A stretch of DNA of 26,239 nucleotides. It comes from Candidatus Woesearchaeota archaeon (lineage in GTDB: Archaea; Nanobdellota; Nanobdellia; Woesearchaeales; BM511). The notes beneath the pieces are model-generated. The model saw only the letters and a list, made by a program, of their open reading frames with translations, did no database searches and was not told the DNA's origin. Position 1 is the first letter of the stretch. Each line of letters begins with the position of its first letter. The stretch covers positions 1-26,239 of the forward strand of contig JAAOYE010000096.1 in assembly GCA_018221175.1 (NCBI GenBank). Direction: 5' to 3'. This document shows positions 14,906 through 22,287 of this stretch, in pieces. Made by a program: the position numbers and the translations under genes.

Positions 14906-15601
14906 ATGAAATTATTTATTGTTGCAAGAAACAAAGAAGTTGTGCCCCACTACAAGAAAGCCATTAAAAAAGCCGGCTTTAGATACGGGAAGAAAAACGC
15001 AGATATGATTTTATCTTTAGGCGGTGATGGAACATTTCTTATTGCTGAACACAAATACCCACGGATCCCTAAACTATTAATCAGGGATTCAAAGATTTGC
15101 AACAAGTGCTCGGTTGACCTTTTTGACAAGTTTCTTTTGAGATTAAAAAACAAGAAAAACTACAAGATACAAAAACAGCCCAAGATTATGGCGACATACA
15201 AGAATTCTGATTTTATCGCGATTAATGACGTTGTGATTAGAAATAAAGATCAGCAGCATGCTATCAGGTACACTATGAAGATAGATAGGAAGCAAGTTGG
15301 AAAAGAGTTTATTGGAGACGGCGTTGTTGTCTCAACACCGTGGGGCTCAACAGGGTACTTTAAATCAATCACACAAAAAAGTTTTGAAAAAGGATTTGGC
15401 GTGGCGCTAAACAACGTGCAAAAAACCAAAAAGAACACCTACTTTTTAGACAAAAAAGCAAAGATAGAGATAGAAATGACTCGGGGCGACGCGCTTGTCA
15501 CCCATGACAACGACAAAAAAGTTTTCTTGATGAAGACAGGCGATAAAATCACGATTAAAAAGCTTGGAAAGCCTGCAAAAATAGTTGTTTTTAAGAAATA
15601 A
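14906..15601 (+). CDS. NAD kinase-like protein
   Basis: 231 residues, shorter than typical NAD kinases (about 250-300). Family motifs are present: LSLGGDGTFL (36-45), NDVVIRN (107-113) and GDGVVVSTPWGSTGY (137-151). The enzyme phosphorylates NAD to NADP using ATP or polyphosphate. The segment after the GGDGT motif, which usually reads like LGINxGxLGFL, is replaced by LLIRDSKICNKCSVD (57-71) with two Cys. The N-terminal region before GGDGT is only about 38 residues, so this is a divergent member. NADP supply would support the DHFR and thioredoxin reductase further downstream. It is divergent from rdgB, and its last 11 bp overlap the convergent ferredoxin gene. Confidence 0.8.
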   Translation: MKLFIVARNKEVVPHYKKAIKKAGFRYGKKNADMILSLGGDGTFLIAEHKYPRIPKLLIRDSKICNKCSVDLFDKFLLRLKNKKNYKIQKQPKIMATYKNSDFIAINDVVIRNKDQQHAIRYTMKIDRKQVGKEFIGDGVVVSTPWGSTGYFKSITQKSFEKGFGVALNNVQKTKKNTYFLDKKAKIEIEMTRGDALVTHDNDKKVFLMKTGDKITIKKLGKPAKIVVFKK

Positions 15602-15776
15602 CCTTGATGCATTCTACTGGGCAACTGTCAGCAGCCTCTTGATTGCACCCTGCTTCTTCTGGGTTTAGGTTTTTGCACTTTGCCTTGTCTCCTTCCATCT
15701 CCCAGTTATCAGGGCAAACAGCAGCGCACGCGCCGCATCCGATGCATGCTTCCTTGTTGAATTCTATTTTTGCCAT
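15591..15776 (-). CDS. Small [4Fe-4S] ferredoxin
   Basis: 61 residues. C11-x2-C14-x2-C17 with distal C52 (DSCP) form a single [4Fe-4S] site. C21 and C44 match the disulfide pair of Thermotoga/Pyrococcus-type monocluster ferredoxins. C34 and C56 are extra. A low-potential cytosolic electron carrier is expected; the partner is not evident from context. The ATG at 15776 is supported by a TATA element (15797-15806) about 25 nt upstream. Its 3' end overlaps the NAD kinase-like gene by 11 bp. Confidence 0.9.
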   Translation of the reverse strand: MAKIEFNKEACIGCGACAAVCPDNWEMEGDKAKCKNLNPEEAGCNQEAADSCPVECIKVIS

Positions 15777-15796
15777 TGTATAATCTTTTATGCTTT

Positions 15797-15806
15797 GATT
15801 TAAAAA
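15797..15806 (-). promoter_or_regulatory. TATA box for the ferredoxin gene
   Basis: TTTTTAAATC on the minus strand, centred about 25 nt before the ATG at 15776. It is divergent from the thyA promoter 25 bp away. Confidence 0.5.
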
Positions 15807-15828
15807 TTTTTTGTTTAAAAAAGCAACA

Positions 15829-15840
15829 CTTATAAATAAT
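15829..15840 (+). promoter_or_regulatory. TATA box of the thyA-folA-glyA-trxB unit
   Basis: CTTATAAATAAT predicts transcription starting near 15860, about 11 nt before the GTG start, next to AGGGG at 15858-15862. Confidence 0.5.
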
Positions 15841-15870
15841 CAATAAGTTCATTTCGCAGGGGATTTTACG

Positions 15871-16737
15871 GTGGAAGCATATCTAAAAATCGTTAAGAAG
15901 ATATTGGATGAGGGGATATTAACAAAGAATAGGACTGGCATAGATACTTATTCGATTTCTGGTGTGATATTTGAGCATGATATGAAAGACGGTTTCCCTC
16001 TTTTAACAACAAAATCAGTACCGTTAAGACTTGTGGCATCTGAACTGGAATTTTTTATAAAGGGGATAACTAATAAAAAATGGCTTTTAGAGCGAGACAA
16101 CCATATATGGGATGGATGGGCCTCGCCAGATATCATACCCTATGGGCACGACAAAGAAACGCAAAAAAAGATGAGAGAGGAAATCGAACTTGGCCCTATT
16201 TATGGCTGGCAGTGGAGAAACTTTGGAGCAGAATATGTCTCGCATGACAAGCCCCCAAAAAGCAGAGGAATTGACCAACTCAAAAATGTTGTTGAAACAT
16301 TAAAAAACGACCCCGACTCAAGAAGAATGATTGTGTCAGCATGGAACCCAAAAGACCAGCACAAAATGGCTTTGCCGCCTTGCCACTATTGCTTCCAGGT
16401 AACTGTAACAAACGGAAAACTCAATCTGATGTGGAGCCAACGCTCAGTCGACGTTGCACTTGGACTGCCGTTTAACATTGCAAGCTACGCACTTTTGCTT
16501 CATCTCCTTGCAAAAGAAGCCGGATTAAAAGAAGGAAGGCTTGTTGGGTTTTTAGGCCACACCCATATTTACATACCCCATCTTAAAGGGATAAAAGAGC
16601 AGCTAAAAAGAAAACCATACAGTCTACCAACGCTAAAAACAGAAAACTTTAAAACAATCTTTGATTGGGTATATACAGATTCAAAAGTGGATGGGTATAA
16701 GCATCATCCAAGAATAAAGTTTGAGGTGGCAGTTTAA
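15871..16737 (+). CDS. thyA: Thymidylate synthase (folate-dependent, ThyA type)
   Basis: 288 residues. It methylates dUMP to dTMP using methylene-tetrahydrofolate, yielding dihydrofolate. The catalytic nucleophile is C171 in LPPCHYCFQ. Also visible are NRTG (20-23) with the phosphate-binding Arg, WDGWASP (80-86), YGWQWR (111-116), SRRMIVSAWNP (150-160), SQRSVDVALGLPFNIASYA (189-207) and the C-terminal HHPRIKFEVAV. The start is GTG at 15871, preceded by AGGGG 8 nt upstream. It heads a cluster with folA, glyA and trxB, which regenerate the folate cofactor. Many archaea use ThyX instead; this is the bacterial/eukaryotic type. Confidence 0.96.
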   Translation: MEAYLKIVKKILDEGILTKNRTGIDTYSISGVIFEHDMKDGFPLLTTKSVPLRLVASELEFFIKGITNKKWLLERDNHIWDGWASPDIIPYGHDKETQKKMREEIELGPIYGWQWRNFGAEYVSHDKPPKSRGIDQLKNVVETLKNDPDSRRMIVSAWNPKDQHKMALPPCHYCFQVTVTNGKLNLMWSQRSVDVALGLPFNIASYALLLHLLAKEAGLKEGRLVGFLGHTHIYIPHLKGIKEQLKRKPYSLPTLKTENFKTIFDWVYTDSKVDGYKHHPRIKFEVAV

Positions 16738-16751
16738 TGGTTAACAATGAA

Positions 16752-16761
16752 AATTATAAAT
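16752..16761 (+). promoter_or_regulatory. Possible internal promoter for folA
   Basis: The TTATAAAT core (16754-16761) would place transcription start near 16782. The resulting leader of about 65 nt would consist almost wholly of the two hairpins before folA. Read-through from thyA is an alternative source. Confidence 0.35.
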
Positions 16762-16771
16762 GCTCAAAAAC

Positions 16772-16854
16772 AAATTTTTTGGCACACCAAAAATTTCAAA
16801 GAAATTTTTTAGTGTTTTCAAGCTTACCAGTTTTCGGAGGCGAAAAGTGGTAAG
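16772..16854 (+). promoter_or_regulatory. Structured folA leader with start-codon-sequestering hairpin
   Basis: Hairpin A: AAAAATTTC (16789-16797) pairs with GAAATTTTT (16801-16809) around an AAA loop, extended by ACAC (16784-16787) with GTGT (16812-16815). Hairpin B: 16823-16836 pairs with 16841-16854, 13 of 14 positions matching (single G-G mismatch), closed by the loop GAGG. The Shine-Dalgarno GGAGG (16836-16840) is in this loop and the folA GTG (16847-16849) is in the stem. An alternative stem, AAATTTTTTGG (16772-16782) with CCAAAAATTT (16787-16796), excludes hairpin A. This looks like translational, possibly switch-like, control. The ligand or factor is unknown. Confidence 0.5.
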
Positions 16855-17344
16855 TATAATAGTGATTTCGTGTTTGGCAAAAAACAATATTATAGGGAAA
16901 AACAATGATATCCCCTGGAGGCTTCAGGCAGACTTTGACCATTTTAAGAAGCAGACCATGGGGCACCCTTGCATCATGGGAGACAGGACATACCTCTCTT
17001 TGCCAAAAAATGCGAGGCCGCTGCCTGGGCGAGAAAACATTGTGCTTACTTTTGACAAAGAGTTTAAGGCGCCTGGAACAACCATTTTTTATTCGTTTGA
17101 AGACGCACTTGACTATGTTAAGGACAAAGAAAAGGCATTTATTTGCGGCGGCGCAAGCATTTACAAGATAGGGTTAAAAGTCGCAGACACACTTGAGCTT
17201 ACACGAATCCACAAAGATTTTGAAGGAGACACTTATTTTCCAGAAATAAACTTTGATGAGTGGGAGCTAGTAAACCACGAAGAGCACGAAGACAATGAGC
17301 ACGGCCCATACTCATTTATGACATACAAGAGGAAGAAAAAATGA
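16847..17344 (+). CDS. folA: Dihydrofolate reductase
   Basis: 165 residues from GTG 16847, the normal bacterial DHFR length. GGAGG ends 6 nt before it. An upstream in-frame ATG at 16760 would add 29 residues with no family match and lies inside the structured leader, so it is rejected. It reduces dihydrofolate to tetrahydrofolate with NADPH. Visible motifs: VISCLAKNNIIGKNNDIPW (6-24), catalytic D29 in RLQADFDHFK, GHPCIMGDRTYLSLP, and FICGGASIY for NADPH binding. It recycles the dihydrofolate made by ThyA next door and overlaps glyA by 4 bp (ATGA), so the two are translationally coupled. Confidence 0.94.
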   Translation: MVSIIVISCLAKNNIIGKNNDIPWRLQADFDHFKKQTMGHPCIMGDRTYLSLPKNARPLPGRENIVLTFDKEFKAPGTTIFYSFEDALDYVKDKEKAFICGGASIYKIGLKVADTLELTRIHKDFEGDTYFPEINFDEWELVNHEEHEDNEHGPYSFMTYKRKKK

Positions 17345-18645
17345 AAGTTGACCGAAACTTACAGCTAAAAAAGTTTGATCCGCAAATAGCAGAGCTTATC
17401 AAAAAAGAAACAAACAGGCAAAGAGAAGGCCTTGTTATGATACCGTCTGAAAATTATGCTTCAGAAGCCGTGCTTCAAGCTATGGGAACAAGCCTTTCAA
17501 ACAAATACAGCGAAGGATATCCAAAAAAAAGATACTACTCAGGAAACGAGTTCATTGACGAAATCGAGCAGCTTTGCATTGACCGCTCAAAAGAGCTTTT
17601 TGAAGCAGAGCACGCAAACGTCCAGCCGCATTCTGGTTCAAGCGCTAACATGCAGGTTTTCATGGCATGCTTAAATCCAGGAGATAAAGTAATGGGCATG
17701 GACCTTTCACAGGGAGGCCACCTAACGCACGGCTCTCCTGTAAACTTTTCAGGCCAAATCTACAATTTCATTCCTTACGGGGTTGACAAAGAAACAGAAC
17801 TTATTGACATGGATGTAGTTAGAAAAATAGCAATTAAAGAAAAGCCAAAGATGATAGTTACAGGCGCCACAGCGTATCCTAGAGAATTTGACTTCAAAGC
17901 ATTCGCGAAAATCGCACAAGAGATAGATGCATATCTTTTGGCTGACATATCTCACTTTGTAGGGCTTTGCCTTGCAGGAGTCCATCAAAAGCCTTTCCCG
18001 CACGCTGATGTTGTGACTACAACAACCCACAAGACCATGAGGGGTCCAAGAAGCGCTATCATTCTTTGTAAAAAAGAGGACAGATACCAAAAAAAGTATC
18101 ATAAAGATTCAAAGTTCAACTTGGCAAGAAGAATTGACAGAGCTGTTTTTCCAGGAACACAGGGCGGGCCGCTTGACCACATAATTGCGGCAAAAGCAGT
18201 CATGCTAAAAGAAGCTATGCAGCCGGAGTTTTTAGAGTATCAAAAACAGATTCAAAAAAACGCGCAGGTACTTGCAGACACATTAAGAGAAACAGGTATA
18301 AGGCTTGTTAGTGATGGCACTGACAATCATTTGCTATTGCTTGACTTGCGACCTATTAAGGTCACTGGTTCAGATGCTAGTGATGCTCTTGAAGAAGCGT
18401 ATATTTATGCAAATAAAAACAGCATTCCTTTTGACAATGCGTCACCGTTTAATCCTTCAGGTCTTAGGCTTGGAACACCAGCTCTCACTTCTCGAGGCAT
18501 GAAAGAGCACGAAATGGTCCAGATTGGCTCTTGGATTTCAAAGATTGTAAAAGACCCAAAAAACAAGTCTTTAATCAAAAAAACAAGAGAGCGAGTCCTG
18601 GAGCTTACAAAGCAGTTTCCTGTTTATGAAACCCTTGATTTATAA
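17341..18645 (+). CDS. glyA: Serine hydroxymethyltransferase
   Basis: 434 residues. A PLP enzyme that converts serine and tetrahydrofolate to glycine and methylene-tetrahydrofolate, the cofactor ThyA consumes. Motifs: MIPSENYAS (33-41), NKYSEGYPKKRYYSGN (54-69), VQPHSGSSAN (94-103), DISHFVGL (202-209), the PLP lysine K231 in VVTTTTHKTMRGPR, and FPGTQGGP in the second half. The start codon overlaps the folA stop as ATGA, and its own stop overlaps the trxB ATG by one base. This is the third step of the dTMP cycle kept in one cluster. Confidence 0.96.
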   Translation: MKVDRNLQLKKFDPQIAELIKKETNRQREGLVMIPSENYASEAVLQAMGTSLSNKYSEGYPKKRYYSGNEFIDEIEQLCIDRSKELFEAEHANVQPHSGSSANMQVFMACLNPGDKVMGMDLSQGGHLTHGSPVNFSGQIYNFIPYGVDKETELIDMDVVRKIAIKEKPKMIVTGATAYPREFDFKAFAKIAQEIDAYLLADISHFVGLCLAGVHQKPFPHADVVTTTTHKTMRGPRSAIILCKKEDRYQKKYHKDSKFNLARRIDRAVFPGTQGGPLDHIIAAKAVMLKEAMQPEFLEYQKQIQKNAQVLADTLRETGIRLVSDGTDNHLLLLDLRPIKVTGSDASDALEEAYIYANKNSIPFDNASPFNPSGLRLGTPALTSRGMKEHEMVQIGSWISKIVKDPKNKSLIKKTRERVLELTKQFPVYETLDL

Positions 18646-19568
18646 TGGCAGATAAATATGATGTTATAATAATTGGCGGAGGTCCTGCTGGGCTTTCTGC
18701 AGGCATTTATTGTGGGCGCTTTAAGTTAAAGACTCTTGTTTTAGATGAAAAGCCTGGCGGAACAGCGACAGAAGCGCACAATATTGAGAATTATCCTGGG
18801 TTTGAATCGATTAGCGGCGTTGACTTGATGGAAAGAGTAAGAAAACATGCAGAAAAAGAAGGTGTTAATATAATAAGAGAAAGCGTTTTTGAGATTAAAA
18901 AAGAAAAAGTTGGGTTTATTGTCAAGACTGATGACGCAAAAGAATTTGCTTGTGACTTTGTGATTATATCTACTGGAAACAAGCGCCAAAAGCTTGGGAT
19001 TCCTGGAGAAAAAGAGTTTAATGGAAAGGGAGTTAGTTACTGTGCGGCGTGCGACGCCCCGTTTTTTAAGGACAAAGTTGTTGCAGTTGTTGGCGGCGGA
19101 AATGCTGCTGTGATGGCAGCTGTTCTTTTAACCAATTTCGCAAAAAAAGTATACATCATATATAGACGCGACAAGCTAAGAGCTGAGGCTGTGTGGAACG
19201 AGAGAGTTGAAAACCATAAAAAAGTTGAAATCATCTACAAAGCACAAGTCAAAGAAGCAAAAGGCGAAAACGTCTTAAAATCGATTGTTTTAGATAATGG
19301 AAAAGAAATCGAGACTTCAGGACTTTTTATTGAAATCGGCGGGCTTCCATCAATCGACCTTGCAAAAAGCCTTGGCGTGAAGCTTGATAAAGACAGCAAG
19401 ATAATCGTAACAGACACTCAAAGAACAAATATTAAAAATGTGTACGGCGCTGGCGATATCACAACCGCGAGTGCGGGGTTCATGCAAATCGTTACTGCTA
19501 TGAGCGAAGGCAGCATTGCTTCCTGGGACATTTTAAAGTCCAAGAAAAGAGACGCTGAGTACGAATAA
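18645..19568 (+). CDS. trxB: Thioredoxin reductase (FAD, NAD(P)H)
   Basis: 307 residues, typical low-molecular-weight TrxR. An FAD site IIIGGGPAGLSAG (8-20), redox-active C133-A-A-C136 in SYCAACDAPFF, a second dinucleotide site VVGGGNAAVMAA (148-159), and C-terminal GAGDITT for FAD. The residues after the second Rossmann motif (YRRDKLRAE) include Arg that usually favour NADPH. The ATG overlaps the glyA stop by one base, so it closes the folate cluster. The likely partner is the thioredoxin at 20356-20682. The active site is CAAC rather than the common CATC, a minor variation. Confidence 0.94.
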   Translation: MADKYDVIIIGGGPAGLSAGIYCGRFKLKTLVLDEKPGGTATEAHNIENYPGFESISGVDLMERVRKHAEKEGVNIIRESVFEIKKEKVGFIVKTDDAKEFACDFVIISTGNKRQKLGIPGEKEFNGKGVSYCAACDAPFFKDKVVAVVGGGNAAVMAAVLLTNFAKKVYIIYRRDKLRAEAVWNERVENHKKVEIIYKAQVKEAKGENVLKSIVLDNGKEIETSGLFIEIGGLPSIDLAKSLGVKLDKDSKIIVTDTQRTNIKNVYGAGDITTASAGFMQIVTAMSEGSIASWDILKSKKRDAEYE

Positions 19569-19643
19569 TTTAAATATAAGGAGCACGTAGGATTCTTAAA
19601 TAGGGGGTGTAATTATTAAATCCCTCTTTGCGAGGTGTAGTTT

Positions 19644-20264
19644 ATGGATATTCAAAAAGCATTTAAGCGTCCTTTTTTAGACGCTCAAAAATTCATTATC
19701 GGCGCACTTTTAAACATTTTGCCAATAATCAACTTCTTTTCGTTTGGCTATGTTTTAAAAGCGGCAAAGATGACGCTTAACAAGCAAGACGGCCTGCCTG
19801 AATGGGACAACTGGGGAGACTTGTTTTTACAGGGACTCTTATCAATTGCAATATTAATTGTTTATACAATACCTGTAGCGATAATAGCAGGAATAATTGC
19901 GATTTCTAGCGGGCTAAGCCTTTTGACAGTGCAAAGTTTTGACATGAACATGTTTGCAGCACTTGGAACAACAGCGATTGTTGCAGTTGTATTGCTATTG
20001 ATTTTATGGTACGTGATTCCATCGGCAATTCTTGCGTATGTGCAGGAAAACCGGTTTGGCGCAGCATTTGAATTTAAAAACGTGTTTTCAAAAGCGTTTA
20101 ACAGCAATTACTTTGTCGCATGGATTGTTGGAGTTGCGATAAGTCTTGTTTTAGGAGGGGTCGCAAACCTAATACCTGTGGTTGGCTTTGTCTTTGTTGC
20201 AGCAGCAAACTTTGCATCGGCAATGATAATGTTTACCTTAATTGGAGAAACGTACAACGCATAA
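19644..20264 (+). CDS. DUF4013 family membrane protein
   Basis: 206 residues. The N-terminus AFKRPFLDAQKFIIGALLNILPIINFFSFGYVLKAAK and LPEWDNWGDLFLQGL (51-65) carry the DUF4013 hallmarks. About five membrane segments follow (about 18-40, 66-90, 107-130, 156-178, 180-202). Function is unknown in the family, which is widespread in archaea. GAGGTG lies about 6 nt before the ATG, partly paired with upstream CCTC in a short hairpin. A TATA-like element overlaps the trxB stop region. A long T-tract follows the gene. Confidence 0.8.
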   Translation: MDIQKAFKRPFLDAQKFIIGALLNILPIINFFSFGYVLKAAKMTLNKQDGLPEWDNWGDLFLQGLLSIAILIVYTIPVAIIAGIIAISSGLSLLTVQSFDMNMFAALGTTAIVAVVLLLILWYVIPSAILAYVQENRFGAAFEFKNVFSKAFNSNYFVAWIVGVAISLVLGGVANLIPVVGFVFVAAANFASAMIMFTLIGETYNA

Positions 20265-20271
20265 AATCTTT

Positions 20272-20290
20272 CTTTTTTGTTTTTTTTTTT
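20272..20290 (+). terminator. Oligo-T terminator after the DUF4013 gene
   Basis: Six T, one G, then eleven T. Long T-tracts are sufficient for intrinsic termination by archaeal RNA polymerase. It separates the DUF4013 gene from the thioredoxin promoter. Confidence 0.65.
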
Positions 20291-20305
20291 ACCTTAAACA
20301 TAAAC

Positions 20306-20349
20306 TATTTAAAGCACTCAAAAAGTTATGATTAGATAAGTTAGGAGGA
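20306..20349 (+). promoter_or_regulatory. Promoter and strong Shine-Dalgarno of trxA
   Basis: TATTTAAAG (20306-20314) predicts a start near 20336. GGAGGA at 20343-20348 lies 7 nt before the ATG. This is one of the few first genes here with a true ribosome binding site and a leader. Confidence 0.5.
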
Positions 20350-20355
20350 CACAAA

Positions 20356-20682
20356 ATGGGAAACGTAGTGAACTTAACAGACCAAAATTTTGAAAAAGAA
20401 GTTACAAAAGCAGACACGCCAGTAATCGTGGATTTTTGGGCAGAGTGGTGCGGGCCTTGCAAGATGATGGCACCTGTGTTTGAAGAGCTCGCAGGAGATT
20501 ATAAAGGAAAAGGAAAATTTGCAAAGCTTGACACAGACAAGTTCCCGCAAGTTTCTGGAAGCCATGGCGTTCAGGGCATCCCCACACTCATAGTCTTTAA
20601 AGGCGGCAAAGAAATTGGAAGAATTGTTGGGTTTGCGCCAAAAGATCAGTTAAAGCATAAGATTGACGAAATAGTTTCTTAA
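20356..20682 (+). CDS. trxA: Thioredoxin
   Basis: 108 residues, canonical length. Active site W31-C-G-P-C35 in FWAEWCGPCKMMAP, buried D26 in VDFWA, cis-Pro P76 in GIPTLIVFKGG, and C-terminal FAPKDQLKHKIDEIV. A cytosolic disulfide reductant, presumably recycled by the TrxB encoded 0.8 kb upstream. It has its own promoter and a strong Shine-Dalgarno, suggesting high expression. Confidence 0.96.
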   Translation: MGNVVNLTDQNFEKEVTKADTPVIVDFWAEWCGPCKMMAPVFEELAGDYKGKGKFAKLDTDKFPQVSGSHGVQGIPTLIVFKGGKEIGRIVGFAPKDQLKHKIDEIVS

Positions 20683-20685
20683 GAA

Positions 20686-21675
20686 TTATTTTCTTATTCT
20701 TTTCATTTTCACATTTGCTTTTTTTAAGAGTTTTTTGCAGTAGTCGCATGAGCCACAGTCATCGCTGCAACTGCTGATTGTCTCAAAGAACCTCGTACTA
20801 TTAAGGGCCTTGTTGTCAATATTATTAAATAAGGTGTCAATATAAACACAGTTTAATATGTCTACTAGGTTACCTTCAAATCTTTGGCTGATGTATGCTT
20901 TTAGTGTTTTTTCTATTCTTTTTGTATCAAAGTTTCGGGTAGAAATCTTAAACACATTCGTAATTTTCTTGTATCGATACAAGTCTTCTGGACGTATAAA
21001 TGGTGCTGAGAAAACTTTGTGGGGATGTTTTGATACTATCGGTACGCACACCTGATCCATCCTGTCATAATGCTTGTTTTTTTCTATTATCTGGGAAGAT
21101 AGCATGTTGTAGTGTGCGTAGCGGTGGATGCAGTTTTTTATGCAGCCTTCATTTGCCAGAATCTTTATAGGCAGTATCTCTTTGATTTTAATTAATGTTT
21201 TTAGGCTTCTCATGATTTCCCTGTCAGGTGTGATTTTAGAAGCGCCAAGCTCCTTGAAGTATTTTGCCTCTTGCACAGTTCTTATTCTTGCGAGTGTTGA
21301 AGCCTCGATGTTTATGTTTGGAATTGTTTTTTTTATTATTTTGGTGAGGTAAGGGTCTGTTACCGCCACATTAAAAAGCCCTGTTCGACTCACGAGTTTC
21401 TTTAGATATGACACTGATTTTTTTATCTGGGCAGCAGACACAACAGTGGAATTTAGAAGCATGATAGATGTGATGCCTCTGTCCTGGCAAAGCTTTATCA
21501 AGCCAATGATTTCTTTTTTGTAAGCAGGTGGCTCATCAAGAATTCTTCCCGATCCAAGATGCTTTTTTGGTATGGGAAAATAAACAGAATCCAAATTCTT
21601 GCCATACTTTTCAGTAAGGTATCTGAATCCTTCATAGTCAAAGTTGTAGCCGATTGAAAATCGTGGATTTTTCAT
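20686..21675 (-). CDS. Peptidase U32-family-like protein with two cysteine clusters
   Basis: 329 residues, TIM-barrel-like order of the U32 family. Supporting segments are AVTDPYLTKIIKK, INIEASTLARIRTVQEAKYFKELGASKITPDREI (the family's barrel strands and DRE motif), and KILANEGCIKNCIHRYAHYN with C178 and C182. C210 and C276 follow. U32 members of known function (RNA hydroxylation, ubiquinone hydroxylation) bind a [4Fe-4S] cluster through four Cys, and protease activity is doubtful for many. A C-terminal tail adds C303-x3-C307-x2-C310-x2-C313, a possible second metal site. The substrate is unknown. The ATG at 21675 has a TATA element (21698-21707) about 27 nt upstream. Confidence 0.72.
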   Translation of the reverse strand: MKNPRFSIGYNFDYEGFRYLTEKYGKNLDSVYFPIPKKHLGSGRILDEPPAYKKEIIGLIKLCQDRGITSIMLLNSTVVSAAQIKKSVSYLKKLVSRTGLFNVAVTDPYLTKIIKKTIPNINIEASTLARIRTVQEAKYFKELGASKITPDREIMRSLKTLIKIKEILPIKILANEGCIKNCIHRYAHYNMLSSQIIEKNKHYDRMDQVCVPIVSKHPHKVFSAPFIRPEDLYRYKKITNVFKISTRNFDTKRIEKTLKAYISQRFEGNLVDILNCVYIDTLFNNIDNKALNSTRFFETISSCSDDCGSCDYCKKLLKKANVKMKRIRK

Positions 21676-21697
21676 ACAACAATTAATTTTAGAGCAT

Positions 21698-21707
21698 GTT
21701 TTTAAAG
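21698..21707 (-). promoter_or_regulatory. TATA box for the U32-like gene
   Basis: CTTTAAAAAC on the minus strand, centred about 27 nt before the ATG at 21675. Confidence 0.5.
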
Positions 21708-21739
21708 ATTGTTGTAAAGCATAAGGCTAAAAAGAAATA

Positions 21740-21747
21740 TTTATAAA
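21740..21747 (+). promoter_or_regulatory. TATA box for the L10e gene
   Basis: TTTATAAA is centred about 28 nt before the ATG at 21772, so the mRNA should have no leader or a very short one. Confidence 0.55.
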
Positions 21748-21771
21748 CGAACCTCGATTTCTTCAAGGACT

Positions 21772-22287
21772 ATGACAAGACTAAGAAAAGCATCAGCTTA
21801 CAGGAAATTTGAAAGACCTTATACAAGAAAATCAAAGTATCAGGAAAAATCATATGTTAGAGCTATCCCTACAAACAAAATCGTGAGATATGTGATGGGC
21901 AACTCAAAAAAAGAGTTTGAGCACACACTTGACATGGTTTCTAAAGAAGATGTTCAGCTAAGGCACAACGGGCTTGAGTCTGCAAGGCTTGCTGTTTTTA
22001 GGTATCTTGACAGAAACTTGGTGAAAGGAAACTTTTATTTTAGAATACTTGTTTATCCTCATCACATTCTTAGAGAAAACCCGCTTGCGTCTGGCGCTGG
22101 TGCAGACAGGATGAGTACTGGCATGAAGCGCTCTTTTGGAAAATCTGTTGGTCTTGCTGCAAGAGTAAAACAGGGCCAGCCCGTTTTTAGAGTTAATGTT
22201 AACAAACAAGACCTTGCTGTTGCAAAGAAATCACTTGAGCGTGCCAGAACAAAATTACCTTCAAAATTCGCTATCCAAATTACTTAG
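21772..22287 (+). CDS. rpl10e: 50S ribosomal protein L10e (uL16)
   Basis: 171 residues, the expected archaeal length. A component of the large subunit near the tRNA acceptor arms. Signature segments: RKASAYRKFERPYTRKS (5-21), FRILVYPHHILRENP and GAGADRMSTGMKRSFGKSVG, which is nearly invariant in archaeal/eukaryotic uL16. It is a single-gene unit. The last 8 bp overlap the convergent channel gene. Confidence 0.97.
   Translation: MTRLRKASAYRKFERPYTRKSKYQEKSYVRAIPTNKIVRYVMGNSKKEFEHTLDMVSKEDVQLRHNGLESARLAVFRYLDRNLVKGNFYFRILVYPHHILRENPLASGAGADRMSTGMKRSFGKSVGLAARVKQGQPVFRVNVNKQDLAVAKKSLERARTKLPSKFAIQIT

Noticed and set aside
16789..16810. Hairpin A plus T-run as a simple thyA terminator
   Set aside because: Possible, but the T-run is part of the stem arm, and the next hairpin overlaps the folA start, so a regulatory leader explains more of the structure. 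Termination is not excluded.
16760..16846. ATG at 16760 as the folA start
   Set aside because: The extra 29 residues do not match DHFR and run through the hairpins, and GTG 16847 has GGAGG at good spacing and gives the standard DHFR length.
17749..18102. Minus-strand open frame of 117 codons inside glyA
   Set aside because: It is a shadow of conserved SHMT coding sequence with no start signal.
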